DNA from: Endobugula sp965214375
GTDB lineage: Bacteria > Pseudomonadota > Gammaproteobacteria > Pseudomonadales > Cellvibrionaceae
Assembly (NCBI GenBank): GCA_965214375.1
Contig: OZ243947.1
Coordinates: 2,232,001 to 2,296,000, forward strand
Direction: 5' to 3'
DNA length: 64,000 nt
The stretch's first letter is position 1. Each line of letters opens with the position of its first letter. A program made the position numbers and the translations under genes. This document shows, one piece after another, positions 25,968-35,021 of the stretch. The notes under the pieces are model-generated. The model worked only from the letters and a program-made list of their open reading frames with translations, ran no database searches and was not told the origin of the DNA.

Positions 25968-26219
25968 ATGATCAAATTTGAACGTTCTGCTAACCCTCTA
26001 ATAGAAGGCATGACGAGCGATACTTTAGGGCGTTGTGAAGAAGGTCTGGCTTATATTTCAGAAACCGTGGCCTTGCTTAAAGATCATGAGGCAACCCCTT
26101 CAGCCTACCAAGGTTTGCAAAGCTTAATAGAATGTATTCAGTCTGCTCTGGTGTATGAGATTGAGCGTTTGAGTCAGGATAAGCCGGGAAGAGGTAGAGT
26201 GGAAGCGTTCAAACATTAA
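25968..26219 (+). CDS. Small hypothetical protein (83 aa)
   Basis: No family is recognised with certainty. The protein is short, acidic in the middle and probably all-helical (CEEGLAYISETVALLKDHEA; IECIQSALVYEIERLSQDK). I chose the ATG at 25968 because AAGGAAG lies 6-7 bases upstream; a TTG at 25947 precedes that ribosome site. It is divergently paired with the XRE regulator, which may control it. Confidence 0.6.
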   Translation: MIKFERSANPLIEGMTSDTLGRCEEGLAYISETVALLKDHEATPSAYQGLQSLIECIQSALVYEIERLSQDKPGRGRVEAFKH

Positions 26220-26293
26220 GGCGATGATATCCTAATACGTATGTATGATACGTCGCACAACTTCTATCCGTTATATTTTGTATTTCAGTTCAG

Positions 26294-27066
26294 TCATAGT
26301 CGCTTGTTAGTTTTCTGTATTTTTATACTATACCACTTTGAAAAAGCACTAATAATAAGTAGCGAGCAAGACAGAAAAACAAGTAATTTTAGATATAAAT
26401 AATAATCTGAGTGAGTATTATTATGACTAGATTCACTGATAAAATTATGCTCAGCATAATCGATAGTAACGCCATAGTGAGCAATTTTTACATATGACTC
26501 ATCTTTATCTTCTCTATATCGTGACCCACTCCATACATAAATTGTAATGTCGTCTGGGGCAAGAAGTTCATCGATAGGGATTCCTGAATTATATTTATAT
26601 GGGTATTTTTTTATTATCTTTTCCTAAAATTTCAAAATAATAACCTCGGGGAACCTCTATAGTGAAAGGGGGAGACTTTATTTGTGCCTGTATTTTTTAT
26701 CTTTATTGTCCATTAAGTTTGAACCCAAAAAAGCCTAAAGGGTACTATATTCATGTGTTCTTCTTTAGGAAACTTGGAGATTCTTTTAATTATATACGTT
26801 TCATTTTCTGTTATATCTGATGCGGGTCCAAACAGGTACTCTTTTAAAACATTTTCGTTTTTTAAGTCAGAGAAGTTATTAAAATAACCCTCTAGTAATT
26901 GAGGCCAAATTACATCTGAATAATAAACATCAACCTTCAATTTTAATTTTGGTTTCTCTAAATAATCTATAACAGTGATTATACTTGCTACAATTGCAGC
27001 AATAGTACCCAAAAAAGCAAGAATATGCCCATATTTCCAATTTACTTTCTTATTTAAGAAGAGCAA
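26294..27066 (-). pseudogene. Two-pass membrane protein broken by one stop and two frameshifts
   Basis: No family recognised. From 27066 there is a membrane segment (ILAFLGTIAAIVASIITVI), then a soluble part stopping at TAA 26713-26715. The same frame goes on (WTIKIKNTGTNKVSPF). It then shifts at a C5 tract (plus 26668-26672) into TIEVPRGYYFEILGKDNK, and again at an A7 tract (plus 26606-26612) into YPYKYNSGIPIDELLAPDD and a long open stretch. That stretch ends in a second membrane segment and TGA at 26294. Each shift is repaired by removing one base. The original would have been about 256 residues, with both ends in the membrane. Confidence 0.7.
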
Positions 27067-27078
27067 ATTTTCTCCTTA

Positions 27079-27134
27079 ATTTAACGTTTCAATCAGCCGA
27101 CGCGTTAGCGGTCGGATGCATTGAATTGTTAGCT
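27079..27134 (-). repeat. attC-like integron recombination site
   Basis: On the minus strand the site runs from AGCTAAC (R''-like) to GTTAAAT, which fits the R' consensus GTTRRRY. Between them TTCAAT pairs with ATTGAA, and CCGAC with GTCGG, separated by unpaired bases, giving the bulged imperfect hairpin typical of attC. The 56-bp length and the CAATTC/GCCGAC flavour resemble well-known short attC sites. The orientation agrees with the minus-strand gene just upstream (27790), whose reading frame runs into the site, as in gene cassettes. No integrase is in the window. Confidence 0.6.
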
Positions 27135-27135
27135 G

Positions 27136-27790
27136 GTTTGATTCTAGACTGTCTTTTTTGCGCGATATGATAAAGCCCATCTTTATATGATTTGCCTTGC
27201 CAAATAAATGAAATACATACAAATACTGACAGGATAATGGAGCTCACATAGTACCAATTAATATCGGCTGATTTGCTAAATTATGGCAGTTATTAAATAA
27301 GAAAGAAAATCCATAACAAGAACACATATATACTGATGAGTATATTAACTTTTGACACTGATACTTCCGATGGTCCCGTAAAAAAATTGGAAGCTCTTTG
27401 ACGCCTATTCATATTATCATTTCGCTTCAACTCGATTTTATAGAGAGGGCCAGTGATTTTGGCCTCTAATATATCAACATGTTTTTCCCAGTTTTCCTGC
27501 CATTACTTACTTCCTTTATTTACACATATCCAACTAAATGAAAACACTAAACCTATACAAGAGAGAAAAACTGAAAGATCGGTTCTTAAAAGTGAGTCGG
27601 ACGCTTGTACTGCTAATAGCGCAGCAAAGGTAGCACCGATAAATGTCCAAAAATAAGTAGCCCTTTTCCAGTAAAGCTCGATTTCAAATTTACGAATATC
27701 GACAGCCTGATTAAATGCTTCTAACTCGTTTCCCTCAAATTCTTGTGCATATTCTTCAGGAGATAATGTTTTGGTTGTCGTATTTTTCAT
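27136..27790 (-). pseudogene. RipA-like octameric membrane protein with several in-frame TAA codons
   Basis: The N-terminal half reads EAFNQAVDIRKFEIELYWKR, then ATYFWTFIGATFAALLAVQ, SWICVNKGSK. This is the pattern of the RipA-family membrane proteins often found in integron cassettes. Translation stops at TAA 27503-27505. The same frame resumes as WQENWEKHVDILEAKITGPLY ... VNILISIYVFLLWIFFLI, then meets TAA at 27293, 27290 and 27281 before a last membrane segment (VSSIILSVFVCISFIWQGK). The frame runs on into the attC-like site. All stops are in one frame, so the damage is substitutions rather than indels. Confidence 0.65.
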
Positions 27791-27909
27791 CTAAATTATA
27801 TCTCTCATTTTTACTCACAGATAACAGCTAAATATAGAGTAAATAATTCCTCTATATCATTATTCTAGGGAATCCTTTTTTTTTATATTATCAAGGATTC
27901 CTTATATTT

Positions 27910-28764
27910 TTAATAATAAACCGCTTCGTTCTCTCCACTTAACGCTTTATGGTGATAACGCAAATGGTCTTCAATAAAGCTCGCAACAAAATAATAGCTA
28001 TGGTCGTAGCCGTGGTGGCTGCGTAGGGTTAATGGGTAGTTGGCTTGTTCGCAGGATTTTTGTAGGTTGGCGGGTTTCAGTCTTTCTGTTAAAAATTCGT
28101 CGGCTTCGCCTTGGTCAATACATAATGGTATTTTTTCTTCGGTATTGGCAACAAGCAGTGTGGCGTCGTATTGTGCCCAAGTGGTTTCGTCATCGCCTAG
28201 GTAGGGTCTGAAAATGCGTGCTGCCCAAGGGGAGTCGGTGGGATTACAGACGGGTGCCAGTGCAGAGACAGACACATATTTATGTGGATTTTTTAGTGCA
28301 ATAGTGAGTGCGCCATGTCCGCCCATGGAATGCCCGCTGACACTGCATTTTTCCTTCACAGGAAAGTTGGCTTTAATGATTTGTGGTAATTCATCCACAA
28401 TATAATCATACATATGGTAGTGTTGATTCCACGGTGCTTGCGTGGCATTTATGTAGAAGCCTGCGCCAGTGCCAATATCGTCATGGTCATCTTCGCCGGG
28501 GATGCCCGTATTGCGTGGGCTGGTATCGGGGCAGACAATGGCTAAACCCAATTCTGAAGCGACGCGTTGCGCGCCCGCTTTTTTCATAAAGTTTTCATCG
28601 GTGCAGGTTAAACCGGATAACCAATATAACACCGGAACGGCTTGCGTTTCTGCTTGCGGTGGCAGGTAAATACTAAAAGTCATATCACAGTTTGTTGTTG
28701 TGGAGCTGTGCTGATAACGTTTCAGCCAGCCGTTAAATGATTTGCTTTCTGAGATTAACTGCAT
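27910..28764 (-). CDS. fghA: S-formylglutathione hydrolase
   Basis: Cleaves S-formylglutathione to formate and glutathione in formaldehyde detoxification. It is an esterase-D-type alpha/beta hydrolase: LYWLSGLTCTDENFMKKAGAQR, the nucleophile elbow GHSMGGHGAL, and a C-terminal SHHGYDHSYYF with the catalytic histidine. The ATG at 28764 (284 aa) has GGTGGAAGTGAA upstream. The partner glutathione-dependent alcohol dehydrogenase is not next to it. Confidence 0.93.
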   Translation of the reverse strand: MQLISESKSFNGWLKRYQHSSTTTNCDMTFSIYLPPQAETQAVPVLYWLSGLTCTDENFMKKAGAQRVASELGLAIVCPDTSPRNTGIPGEDDHDDIGTGAGFYINATQAPWNQHYHMYDYIVDELPQIIKANFPVKEKCSVSGHSMGGHGALTIALKNPHKYVSVSALAPVCNPTDSPWAARIFRPYLGDDETTWAQYDATLLVANTEEKIPLCIDQGEADEFLTERLKPANLQKSCEQANYPLTLRSHHGYDHSYYFVASFIEDHLRYHHKALSGENEAVYY

Positions 28765-28811
28765 ATTCACTTCCACCTTTGCTATTGAATATTTTAAAAG
28801 CGTAAATATTT

Positions 28812-28911
28812 TGACTGAAATAGTGCCCTTCAAGACCGTTGGAGGCAAGGATGCCGGAAACGAGCTACATGGATGTATTTATGCGTGTCTTGAAGGGCAC
28901 TATTTCAGTCA
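28812..28911. repeat. 100-bp element with perfect 25-bp inverted repeats
   Basis: Arms at 28812-28836 and 28887-28911 are exact inverted copies (starting TGACTGAAATAGTGCCC), with 50 bases between. The core reads GGAGGCAAGGATGCCGGAAA and ATGGATGTATTTATG, a style I know from short palindromic intergenic repeats of marine gammaproteobacteria. It lies between the divergent-facing start of fghA and the end of the MFS gene. A degenerate relative is at 24706. It may be a MITE-like or REP-like element. Confidence 0.8.
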
Positions 28912-29015
28912 TACAATATCACTGTTAGGCTTCGATATCCTCAATATTAATTAATACTAATCATCTTAACAGAATTATAATACGATAAAAAACGCAGGCA
29001 TAAAGCGAGCGAGGT

Positions 29016-30242
29016 CTATTCGTGTGTCGCCTTGGTGACGTTGTCTCGGGTGACAACCATTAGTGCTATTGCTAATGCACTTACCACAAAAAAGCCGGCA
29101 ACCATCGGTATGACGGAGTCGTTATAAAGGTAGGCGATGGTGCCGCCAATAATAGCAGAGAAAAAGGTTTGCACCGAGCTCATCACGGCATTCGCTACAC
29201 CCGCGATATGGCCTAAAGGTTGCAGTGCTATGGCATTGACATTGCCAAATAAAATGCCAAAGCATGAAAAGATAATCGCTAAATACAGCATGAGTGCGAT
29301 CAATACCGGGTGCCCATCTTCTATCAAGCTATAGAGTAAAAAGGCACAAGAGATTAGGCTCATGATGATGAGTGCGATTTTACTCAGGGTAATCATGCCG
29401 ACGCTCTCTACCAGTTTGGCATTCACAAAGGATGTGCCACCCAGTACTAATGCCAGTATGCCAAAAGCAATAGCAAAGTATTCTCCCAATGCATATTGTT
29501 CTTGCAGCACTTGTTGCGATGAGGCGAGAAAACCAATAAATCCCCCAAAGGTTAACGTTGAGATAATCGTGTAGTTGCGCGCAACCGCATTGCTTGCGGT
29601 TTCTTTTATGCCGTTAACAATGGTGTGTATTCTAAATGGTAGCCGCTTTTCTTTTGGCAAGGTTTCTTCAATGTCAACATATAGCCAAATAGTCGCAGCG
29701 ATACCAAACACCAGCATTAATATAAAAATCACTCGCCAATGACTGATGGTCAGAATAAGTTGCCCAACACTCGGCGCTAATGCAGGCACAAGAATAAACA
29801 CAAGCATAATGCTCGACATCACTTTCGCCATGCTAACGCCGGAGAAGCGATCACGAACCATGGCAACAGTAATGACACGGCATGAGGCTGCTCCAATACC
29901 TTGTATCATTCTGCCAAATAACATCAGTTCCAGATGTTGAGCAAAAATAGAAAACAGGCAGCCGATAAAAAAAATACCCGCACCGCAATAAATAGCCAGT
30001 TTGCGGCCGTAGGAATCTGAGAGCGGGCCAAAGACTAGATTGCCACAACCCATACCAATAAAAATACACGAGATAATTAACTGCACATCGTTGGGGTGAT
30101 CAACCTGAAGGTCGTTACCGATATAACCCAACGCAGGTAGCATAATGTCAATGGATAGCGCGACTAATGACATTAACATCGCCATGAGTACAATAAAACG
30201 TCGGCGTAGTAGTGCGTCAGAGGAGCTTGTGTAATTCTTCAT
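29016..30242 (-). CDS. MFS transporter, Bcr/CflA drug-resistance type
   Basis: An inner-membrane proton-coupled exporter with 12 predicted membrane segments. MLPALGYIGNDLQVDHPNDVQL, GPLSDSYGRK (motif A) and GRMIQGIGAA with VAMVRDRFSG (Bcr/CflA style) support the family. Length (408 aa) is normal. The ATG at 30242 lies inside the last 26 bases of avtA, so the two genes are co-transcribed and may be coupled. An amino acid or peptide export role is suggested by the avtA link only. Confidence 0.85.
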   Translation of the reverse strand: MKNYTSSSDALLRRRFIVLMAMLMSLVALSIDIMLPALGYIGNDLQVDHPNDVQLIISCIFIGMGCGNLVFGPLSDSYGRKLAIYCGAGIFFIGCLFSIFAQHLELMLFGRMIQGIGAASCRVITVAMVRDRFSGVSMAKVMSSIMLVFILVPALAPSVGQLILTISHWRVIFILMLVFGIAATIWLYVDIEETLPKEKRLPFRIHTIVNGIKETASNAVARNYTIISTLTFGGFIGFLASSQQVLQEQYALGEYFAIAFGILALVLGGTSFVNAKLVESVGMITLSKIALIIMSLISCAFLLYSLIEDGHPVLIALMLYLAIIFSCFGILFGNVNAIALQPLGHIAGVANAVMSSVQTFFSAIIGGTIAYLYNDSVIPMVAGFFVVSALAIALMVVTRDNVTKATHE

Positions 30243-31467
30243 AAATAATGGTTAAGCCACGGCGTAGTTGTTCTTGTGATGAGGCATAATTAATACGAAT
30301 GCACTCACGTTGATGCGTCCAGTCTTGCGGTAGATCAAAAAAGAATGCTTCACCAGGAATGACCAGTACTTTTCTCGCTTTTAAACGTTGATACAATTCT
30401 CTTGAAGAAATCGGCAGCCCTTTACACCAAAGCCATAAAAAGAAGGCGCCTTCCGGTTTATGAATGTATACCGGTACGTCACTAAAAATTTCTTGAGCGA
30501 TGGCTAATGCGGTTTGCATTTTTTGTTGATAGTAAAGTTGTATTATCTGGCTGCGTAAATGGCGGATATCACCCGAGGTGAGCAAGCGTGTCATCAGGCT
30601 GGCGCCCATATTATTGGGTGACAGGCACAGGGTGCCATTTATCGTGGCAATCAATGAGGCGATGGTTTCATTGGCGATAATAATGCCTGTACGCAGGCCC
30701 GGTAGCCCCAATTTTGAGAGCGACAAACCTAAAATAATATTCTCATGCCAGTGCAATGTGGCATCGGTATACAGCGCGTTAGGGAAGGGGGCGCCATAGG
30801 CGTTATCAATAATTAAGGGAATGTTGTGTTGTTGGGCCAGCATATCCAGATGGGCCAGTTCTTTGTCGGTAATCACATTGCCTGTTGGGTTGGTGGGGCG
30901 GGACACCGCGATAGCGGCAATGTCGTCATTCACGGTTAGTGCATCAAAATCAATATGATATTTAAATTGTTGTTTGTCGAGATAGTCGATAGTCGGCGCT
31001 TGTGAGGCCAGTATATTGTCGTCTAGTCCCAAGTCGCGGTACCCCATATATTCGGGTGATAAAGGGAGCAGAATCTTTCGGGTCGAGCCGTCTTCCATTT
31101 GTCCTGCCAGAGTATTAAACAGGTAAAAAAAGCTGTTTTGGCTGCCGTTGGTTAATACGATATTCTTGGTGCTAATCGCCCATGAATATTCATCATTAAG
31201 AAAATCGACCAGCGCTTCAATAAATGGTGCGTTCCCCTGGGGAGAGCTGTAATAACCTGAGGCATGGTCAAACTGTTGGTTATCGAGAATATGCTGCATC
31301 TCTTGGCGGAATACGGCGTTCACTTCAGGGATAACAGCGGGGTTGCCGCCACCGAGCATGCAGGTCTCAGGGTCATTCTGGCTGATAGCCTCACCCAGAT
31401 CGTGCATCAATTCAGCAATACCGGATGTTTTTAAAAATTTTTGCCCAAAGCGAGAGAGAAGTTTCAT
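30217..31467 (-). CDS. avtA: Valine-pyruvate aminotransferase
   Basis: A PLP-dependent aminotransferase that interconverts valine plus pyruvate with 2-ketoisovalerate plus alanine. The N-terminus (FGQKFLKTSGIAELMHDLGEA; MLGGGNPAVIPEV) matches AvtA rather than other class I enzymes. The Schiff-base lysine is in LSLSKLGLPGLRTG. Length (416 aa) is that of E. coli AvtA. Divergent from folA, 44 bases apart. Confidence 0.93.
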   Translation of the reverse strand: MKLLSRFGQKFLKTSGIAELMHDLGEAISQNDPETCMLGGGNPAVIPEVNAVFRQEMQHILDNQQFDHASGYYSSPQGNAPFIEALVDFLNDEYSWAISTKNIVLTNGSQNSFFYLFNTLAGQMEDGSTRKILLPLSPEYMGYRDLGLDDNILASQAPTIDYLDKQQFKYHIDFDALTVNDDIAAIAVSRPTNPTGNVITDKELAHLDMLAQQHNIPLIIDNAYGAPFPNALYTDATLHWHENIILGLSLSKLGLPGLRTGIIIANETIASLIATINGTLCLSPNNMGASLMTRLLTSGDIRHLRSQIIQLYYQQKMQTALAIAQEIFSDVPVYIHKPEGAFFLWLWCKGLPISSRELYQRLKARKVLVIPGEAFFFDLPQDWTHQRECIRINYASSQEQLRRGLTIIYEELHKLL

Positions 31468-31511
31468 AATTAAATTATGATAAAATAGCCACCTTTAAAC
31501 AAGGTTATATT

Positions 31512-32021
31512 ATGTCAGAAGTAAAACTCTCCATCATCGTTGCCATGGCCAATAACCGCGCCATCGGTAAAGACAACAAGCTGTTATGGCACTTGCCGGA
31601 AGATTTACAATATTTTAAACGTATTACCATGGGTAAGCCCATTATTATGGGGCGTAAAACCTTTGAGTCTATTGGTCGCCCTTTGCCAAGTCGTTTGAAT
31701 ATTGTGGTCACACGCCAAACCGATTGGCTGCACGACGGTGTACGCGTGGTCAACTCTATTGACGAGGGCATGCAGGTTGCAGAGGCGCAGGTGCTTCTTG
31801 ATGGTGTTGATGAGGTCATGATGATTGGCGGTGCCGAATTGTATCAAGCCACGTTGCCTCAGGCCGATAGACTCTACCTTACGCGTGTTGACGCTGATCT
31901 TGAAGGCGATGCTTTTTTCCCGGAAGTAGATGAAACGGTGTGGCAAGAAATCTCGCGTGAAAAATTTTTGGCATCGGGCAATAATCCTTATAATTATGCG
32001 TTTTGTGTTTTAGAGAAATAA
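31512..32021 (+). CDS. folA: Dihydrofolate reductase
   Basis: Reduces dihydrofolate to tetrahydrofolate with NADPH, closing the cycle used by ThyA, GcvT and GlyA, all in this window. Motifs are IIVAMANNRAIGKDN, LLWHLPEDLQYFKRIT and GRKTFESIGRPLP. Length (169 aa) is normal. The membrane-protein gene at 32024 starts 2 bases after its stop. Confidence 0.96.
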   Translation: MSEVKLSIIVAMANNRAIGKDNKLLWHLPEDLQYFKRITMGKPIIMGRKTFESIGRPLPSRLNIVVTRQTDWLHDGVRVVNSIDEGMQVAEAQVLLDGVDEVMMIGGAELYQATLPQADRLYLTRVDADLEGDAFFPEVDETVWQEISREKFLASGNNPYNYAFCVLEK

Positions 32022-32023
32022 CG

Positions 32024-33034
32024 ATGTATACGGATGACGACCTTAATCAAGCCGTTGATAACGGTATTTTTACCGCCCCGGCGGTGGAGCAGTTTCGAGC
32101 GGCAATGTCTGCAAACAGACAGGCTCCCCTAACAAACGAAGAAAACTTCAAGTTAATTTCTGGCTTTAATGACATTTTTGTTGTGATGGCTATTGGTTTA
32201 TTGTTGTTCTCATCTCTCTGGGCATTAAATCAATTTATTGACACCCTCTCTTTGGGCGTCTTCTGTATTCTCTCGTGGGGATTGGCGGAGTTTTTTGTGT
32301 TAAAACGCAAAATGGCATTGCCTGCAATTGCTTTATTGGCCTCTTTTGTGGGCGGTGTGTTTGCGTTTTTGAGTACGATTTTTGAGATCAATCTTAACAA
32401 TGAAAACGTGCAGCCTATGTTATTGTTAGTGATAGGAGTAACTGTGTTAGCGAGTTATATACATTGGAAAAGATTTTCAGTTCCGGTTACCGTCGCAGCG
32501 TGTGTGGCATCCGTGTGTGGTTTTTTTGTGGCATTGTTTGCTACTTATTTCCCCGAAAAAATTGAGTGGATTCTGCAAGTGGTTTTTGCTTGTGGAATAT
32601 TAACGTTTATTATTGCAATGTATTGGGATGCGTCTGATAGAGCGCGTATTAATTATCGATCAGACGTCGCTTTTTGGTTGCATCTTTTATCTGCGCCGTT
32701 ACTGATTCATCCATTATTTTATTGGTTGGGTATTTTGGAAGGCGATGATAAGTTAAATAATATGTTGGCAGTCTTGTTGTTTTATGTGGTTATTACCGTT
32801 ATTTCTTTGTTGATTGATCGCCGCGTTTTTATGATTTCGTCATTAATCTATGTTCTGTATGCTATTGCAGACGTGTTAGAAACCTATGGTTTTGTCGGTC
32901 AAGGTATTGCTATAACGGGTATTGCTATTGGTGGTGCTTTATTGTTTTTGTCAGCCTTTTGGCATTATGCTAGAGGTTTAATGCTAAAGCTTGTACCGCC
33001 GCCCCTGATAAAATATTTGCCATCAAAAGAATAG
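32024..33034 (+). CDS. Polytopic membrane protein, hypothetical
   Basis: About nine hydrophobic segments occupy residues 45-330, after a short polar N-terminus (MYTDDDLNQAVDNGIFTAPAVEQF) of the kind seen in DUF2157-like membrane proteins. That link is weak. The ATG at 32024 gives 336 aa. It is 2 bases downstream of folA and probably co-transcribed. No function is inferred. Confidence 0.65.
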   Translation: MYTDDDLNQAVDNGIFTAPAVEQFRAAMSANRQAPLTNEENFKLISGFNDIFVVMAIGLLLFSSLWALNQFIDTLSLGVFCILSWGLAEFFVLKRKMALPAIALLASFVGGVFAFLSTIFEINLNNENVQPMLLLVIGVTVLASYIHWKRFSVPVTVAACVASVCGFFVALFATYFPEKIEWILQVVFACGILTFIIAMYWDASDRARINYRSDVAFWLHLLSAPLLIHPLFYWLGILEGDDKLNNMLAVLLFYVVITVISLLIDRRVFMISSLIYVLYAIADVLETYGFVGQGIAITGIAIGGALLFLSAFWHYARGLMLKLVPPPLIKYLPSKE

Positions 33035-33548
33035 TGTCGCAAAAAACTACGTTTATCAATGCAGCTATATTAATTTTTTTAACGCGGTTATCTTCTTCAT
33101 AAAATTTTTTGCGATGATTTTTGCGCCAAAATTTGCCTACACTGTTTTTCTTTTAAATAATTCATAGGCGCGTCTCAAAACATGAGAAATGACACGCTTG
33201 TTTTCCGTTTTGAAATCCCATATGCTGTTTAAGTTATATCAAAAAAATAAAAGTACAAAAAGGCATCAAAGGGAGTTTTGTGTATGCATACACAAAGAGT
33301 TGTTTCATCGTCAGCAGCAGCTGACTCTGTAAATAAGTGTTAGAAATGTACAGTTTAATAAATTTGGGTTTTTAGCTCTAGACCAGTAATTACAAGGGTT
33401 TGAGCGATTTATTAGGACATTTTAAACGATTTGCAAAAATGGACAAATACGCTGTATTTTTTAACAGCATAAACAACACCTGTTTGGCTATATTTTGTTC
33501 AGTACAAAAGAGGCTTTAAAGAGGGGTTAAACGGCTTTTAAAGACCAT
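33035..33548. other. Stretch between the membrane-protein gene and the phage remnant
   Basis: No full gene is seen. A 20-bp perfect palindrome, TTTGTGTATGCATACACAAA, lies at 33277-33296. It contains the ATG (33284) of a 19-codon reading frame (to 33343) with GGGAG 9 bases upstream: MHTQRVVSSSAAADSVNKC. This could be the 5' stub of a broken plus-strand gene. Just after it, scraps such as KFGFLAL are readable in other frames. Confidence 0.4.
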
Positions 33549-34478
33549 TTAATCTTTGTTATCAAACTCGGCTGATAGCTTCCAGCCTGTCAAATTTTCC
33601 ACCGTATGTCTCACTTTCTTAACGGTGCATTCTTCACCATCCAATGTTAATTCACTGCCAGCAAACAGCACTTGGCCTGTCTTGGTTAAGGTGCCGTTAA
33701 TCAGTCCTTTGTTGGCTCTGGCGAGAGCGTTGGCGGCATAGGTTCTGGCTTCGTCGTCGTTTTGAAAATGGCCTTGCTTGTATAGCTGGGGTGTGCCTTC
33801 ACCGACAATGACACTAACGACCTTATTTAACTTGGTGTTTTGGTATGAGGCTTTAGCGCTTTTATATAGCGTTTGGTTGGAGTGGGTGATTTCCAAGTCG
33901 TCACACTGGCCGCCGCTTATTGTGACCTTTGGCACTTCTTGGCTCCCTTTAGTAAAGTACAGGATGTTATTTTTAATATTAAAGATCGCGTTATGCTCTT
34001 TAGCAAGGCGGTTTAAAAAGTGTAGATCGGATTCGTTAATCTGCTCAAAGCGGGTGACAGGCTGGGATATATTAGTACGCACGGCCAAGCCGTGACGGGC
34101 GGCAATATCTGAGGCAACCGCGCCGAGCGTGGTGTTTTCATAATTGACGTGTCGGCGTTCTTTTAGTTCTCCACTGTAATCAGCGCCATTGGCGATAATC
34201 GTTAATTGGCGCTTATTCTTGATGGTGGTTTTTTGGACAAGAAATAAACCAAGGAACTGTGGCGGCGTGTCTTTATCATTGCTTAAAAACACCTTGATTT
34301 CGTCTTTATAGGCTGGCCGTGAAAACTTGGCGCTAACAGTGATCGTTAGCTCGTCGGCTTCGTCCTTGTCATTATCGCTAATGGTTAAGCGAATAAAGAG
34401 CGGCTTAATAGCGGCGGTCACGTCTTCGCCATTAACCACAATGCGGTAGTGTGCCAGTGATACGACATTGTTTACCAT
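33549..34478 (-). CDS. Phage late control / tail hub protein gpD
   Basis: The P2 D-type protein that forms the tail hub beneath the tube. NGEDVTAAIKPLFIRLTISD near the N-terminus and NESDLHFLNRLAKEHNAIF in the middle are typical. Length (309 aa) is shorter than P2 D (387 aa) but common among relatives. The start overlaps the gpX stop by 7 bases. Confidence 0.88.
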   Translation of the reverse strand: MVNNVVSLAHYRIVVNGEDVTAAIKPLFIRLTISDNDKDEADELTITVSAKFSRPAYKDEIKVFLSNDKDTPPQFLGLFLVQKTTIKNKRQLTIIANGADYSGELKERRHVNYENTTLGAVASDIAARHGLAVRTNISQPVTRFEQINESDLHFLNRLAKEHNAIFNIKNNILYFTKGSQEVPKVTISGGQCDDLEITHSNQTLYKSAKASYQNTKLNKVVSVIVGEGTPQLYKQGHFQNDDEARTYAANALARANKGLINGTLTKTGQVLFAGSELTLDGEECTVKKVRHTVENLTGWKLSAEFDNKD

Positions 34479-34663
34479 AGCGTTTCTTCCACCTCGACGG
34501 TGGTTGTGGTGGGCAAGGTGATTTCATCGCCTACGGATAAAATAACGCCCGTTAAGTGTGGGTTAGCCTCGGCTACCGCATCAAACATGCCTAAATCGCC
34601 ATAGTGACTAAAGACAACTTGATCTAGTCGTAAATCGGGCTTAGTTACCTTTAAAGTTGCCAT
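34472..34663 (-). CDS. Phage tail protein X
   Basis: A small LysM-like tail protein of 63 aa, with DLRLDQVVFSHYGDLGMFDAV and a C-terminal GDEITLPT. I chose the ATG at 34663, with GGGGG upstream, over a TTG at 34669. It lies between gpU and gpD, as in P2. Confidence 0.85.
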   Translation of the reverse strand: MATLKVTKPDLRLDQVVFSHYGDLGMFDAVAEANPHLTGVILSVGDEITLPTTTTVEVEETLW

Positions 34664-35021
34664 AGACAACCCCCAGCGTCACTTCAAAATCTTGGACTAA
34701 AAACGCTCCATTTTTAATAAAGCTGGAACGGTCAGTATTAATACGCTTGATCACTACAGACCGCGCTTGGCCGTTTTCAAACGCTAAGGTGACAGCCTCT
34801 TTACGCTCGGCAATCGCTTCCAGTCTATCCAATGAGCTGTTGGATTTTTTTATCAGCTTTCCACCTAACGTTAAATAAGTAGAAAACTTACCCGTTGAGT
34901 GCCAGTGTTCAAAGTCATCAATCGTTTTACTGGTAGCGTAGTCGTATTCGGTTTCACTTTTGATGTTATCCAAATTGACATCACCACTCTCAAAAATAAA
35001 ATCTTCTAATTGCGCCAACAT
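34641..35021 (-). CDS. Phage tail completion protein gpU
   Basis: A tail-terminating protein of the P2 U family, 126 aa. YDYATSKTIDDFEHWHSTGK and TLGGKLIKK fit. The ATG at 35021 shares bases with the tape-measure stop (TAATG) and has GAGGTG upstream. It looks intact. Confidence 0.82.
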   Translation of the reverse strand: MLAQLEDFIFESGDVNLDNIKSETEYDYATSKTIDDFEHWHSTGKFSTYLTLGGKLIKKSNSSLDRLEAIAERKEAVTLAFENGQARSVVIKRINTDRSSFIKNGAFLVQDFEVTLGVVYGNFKGN

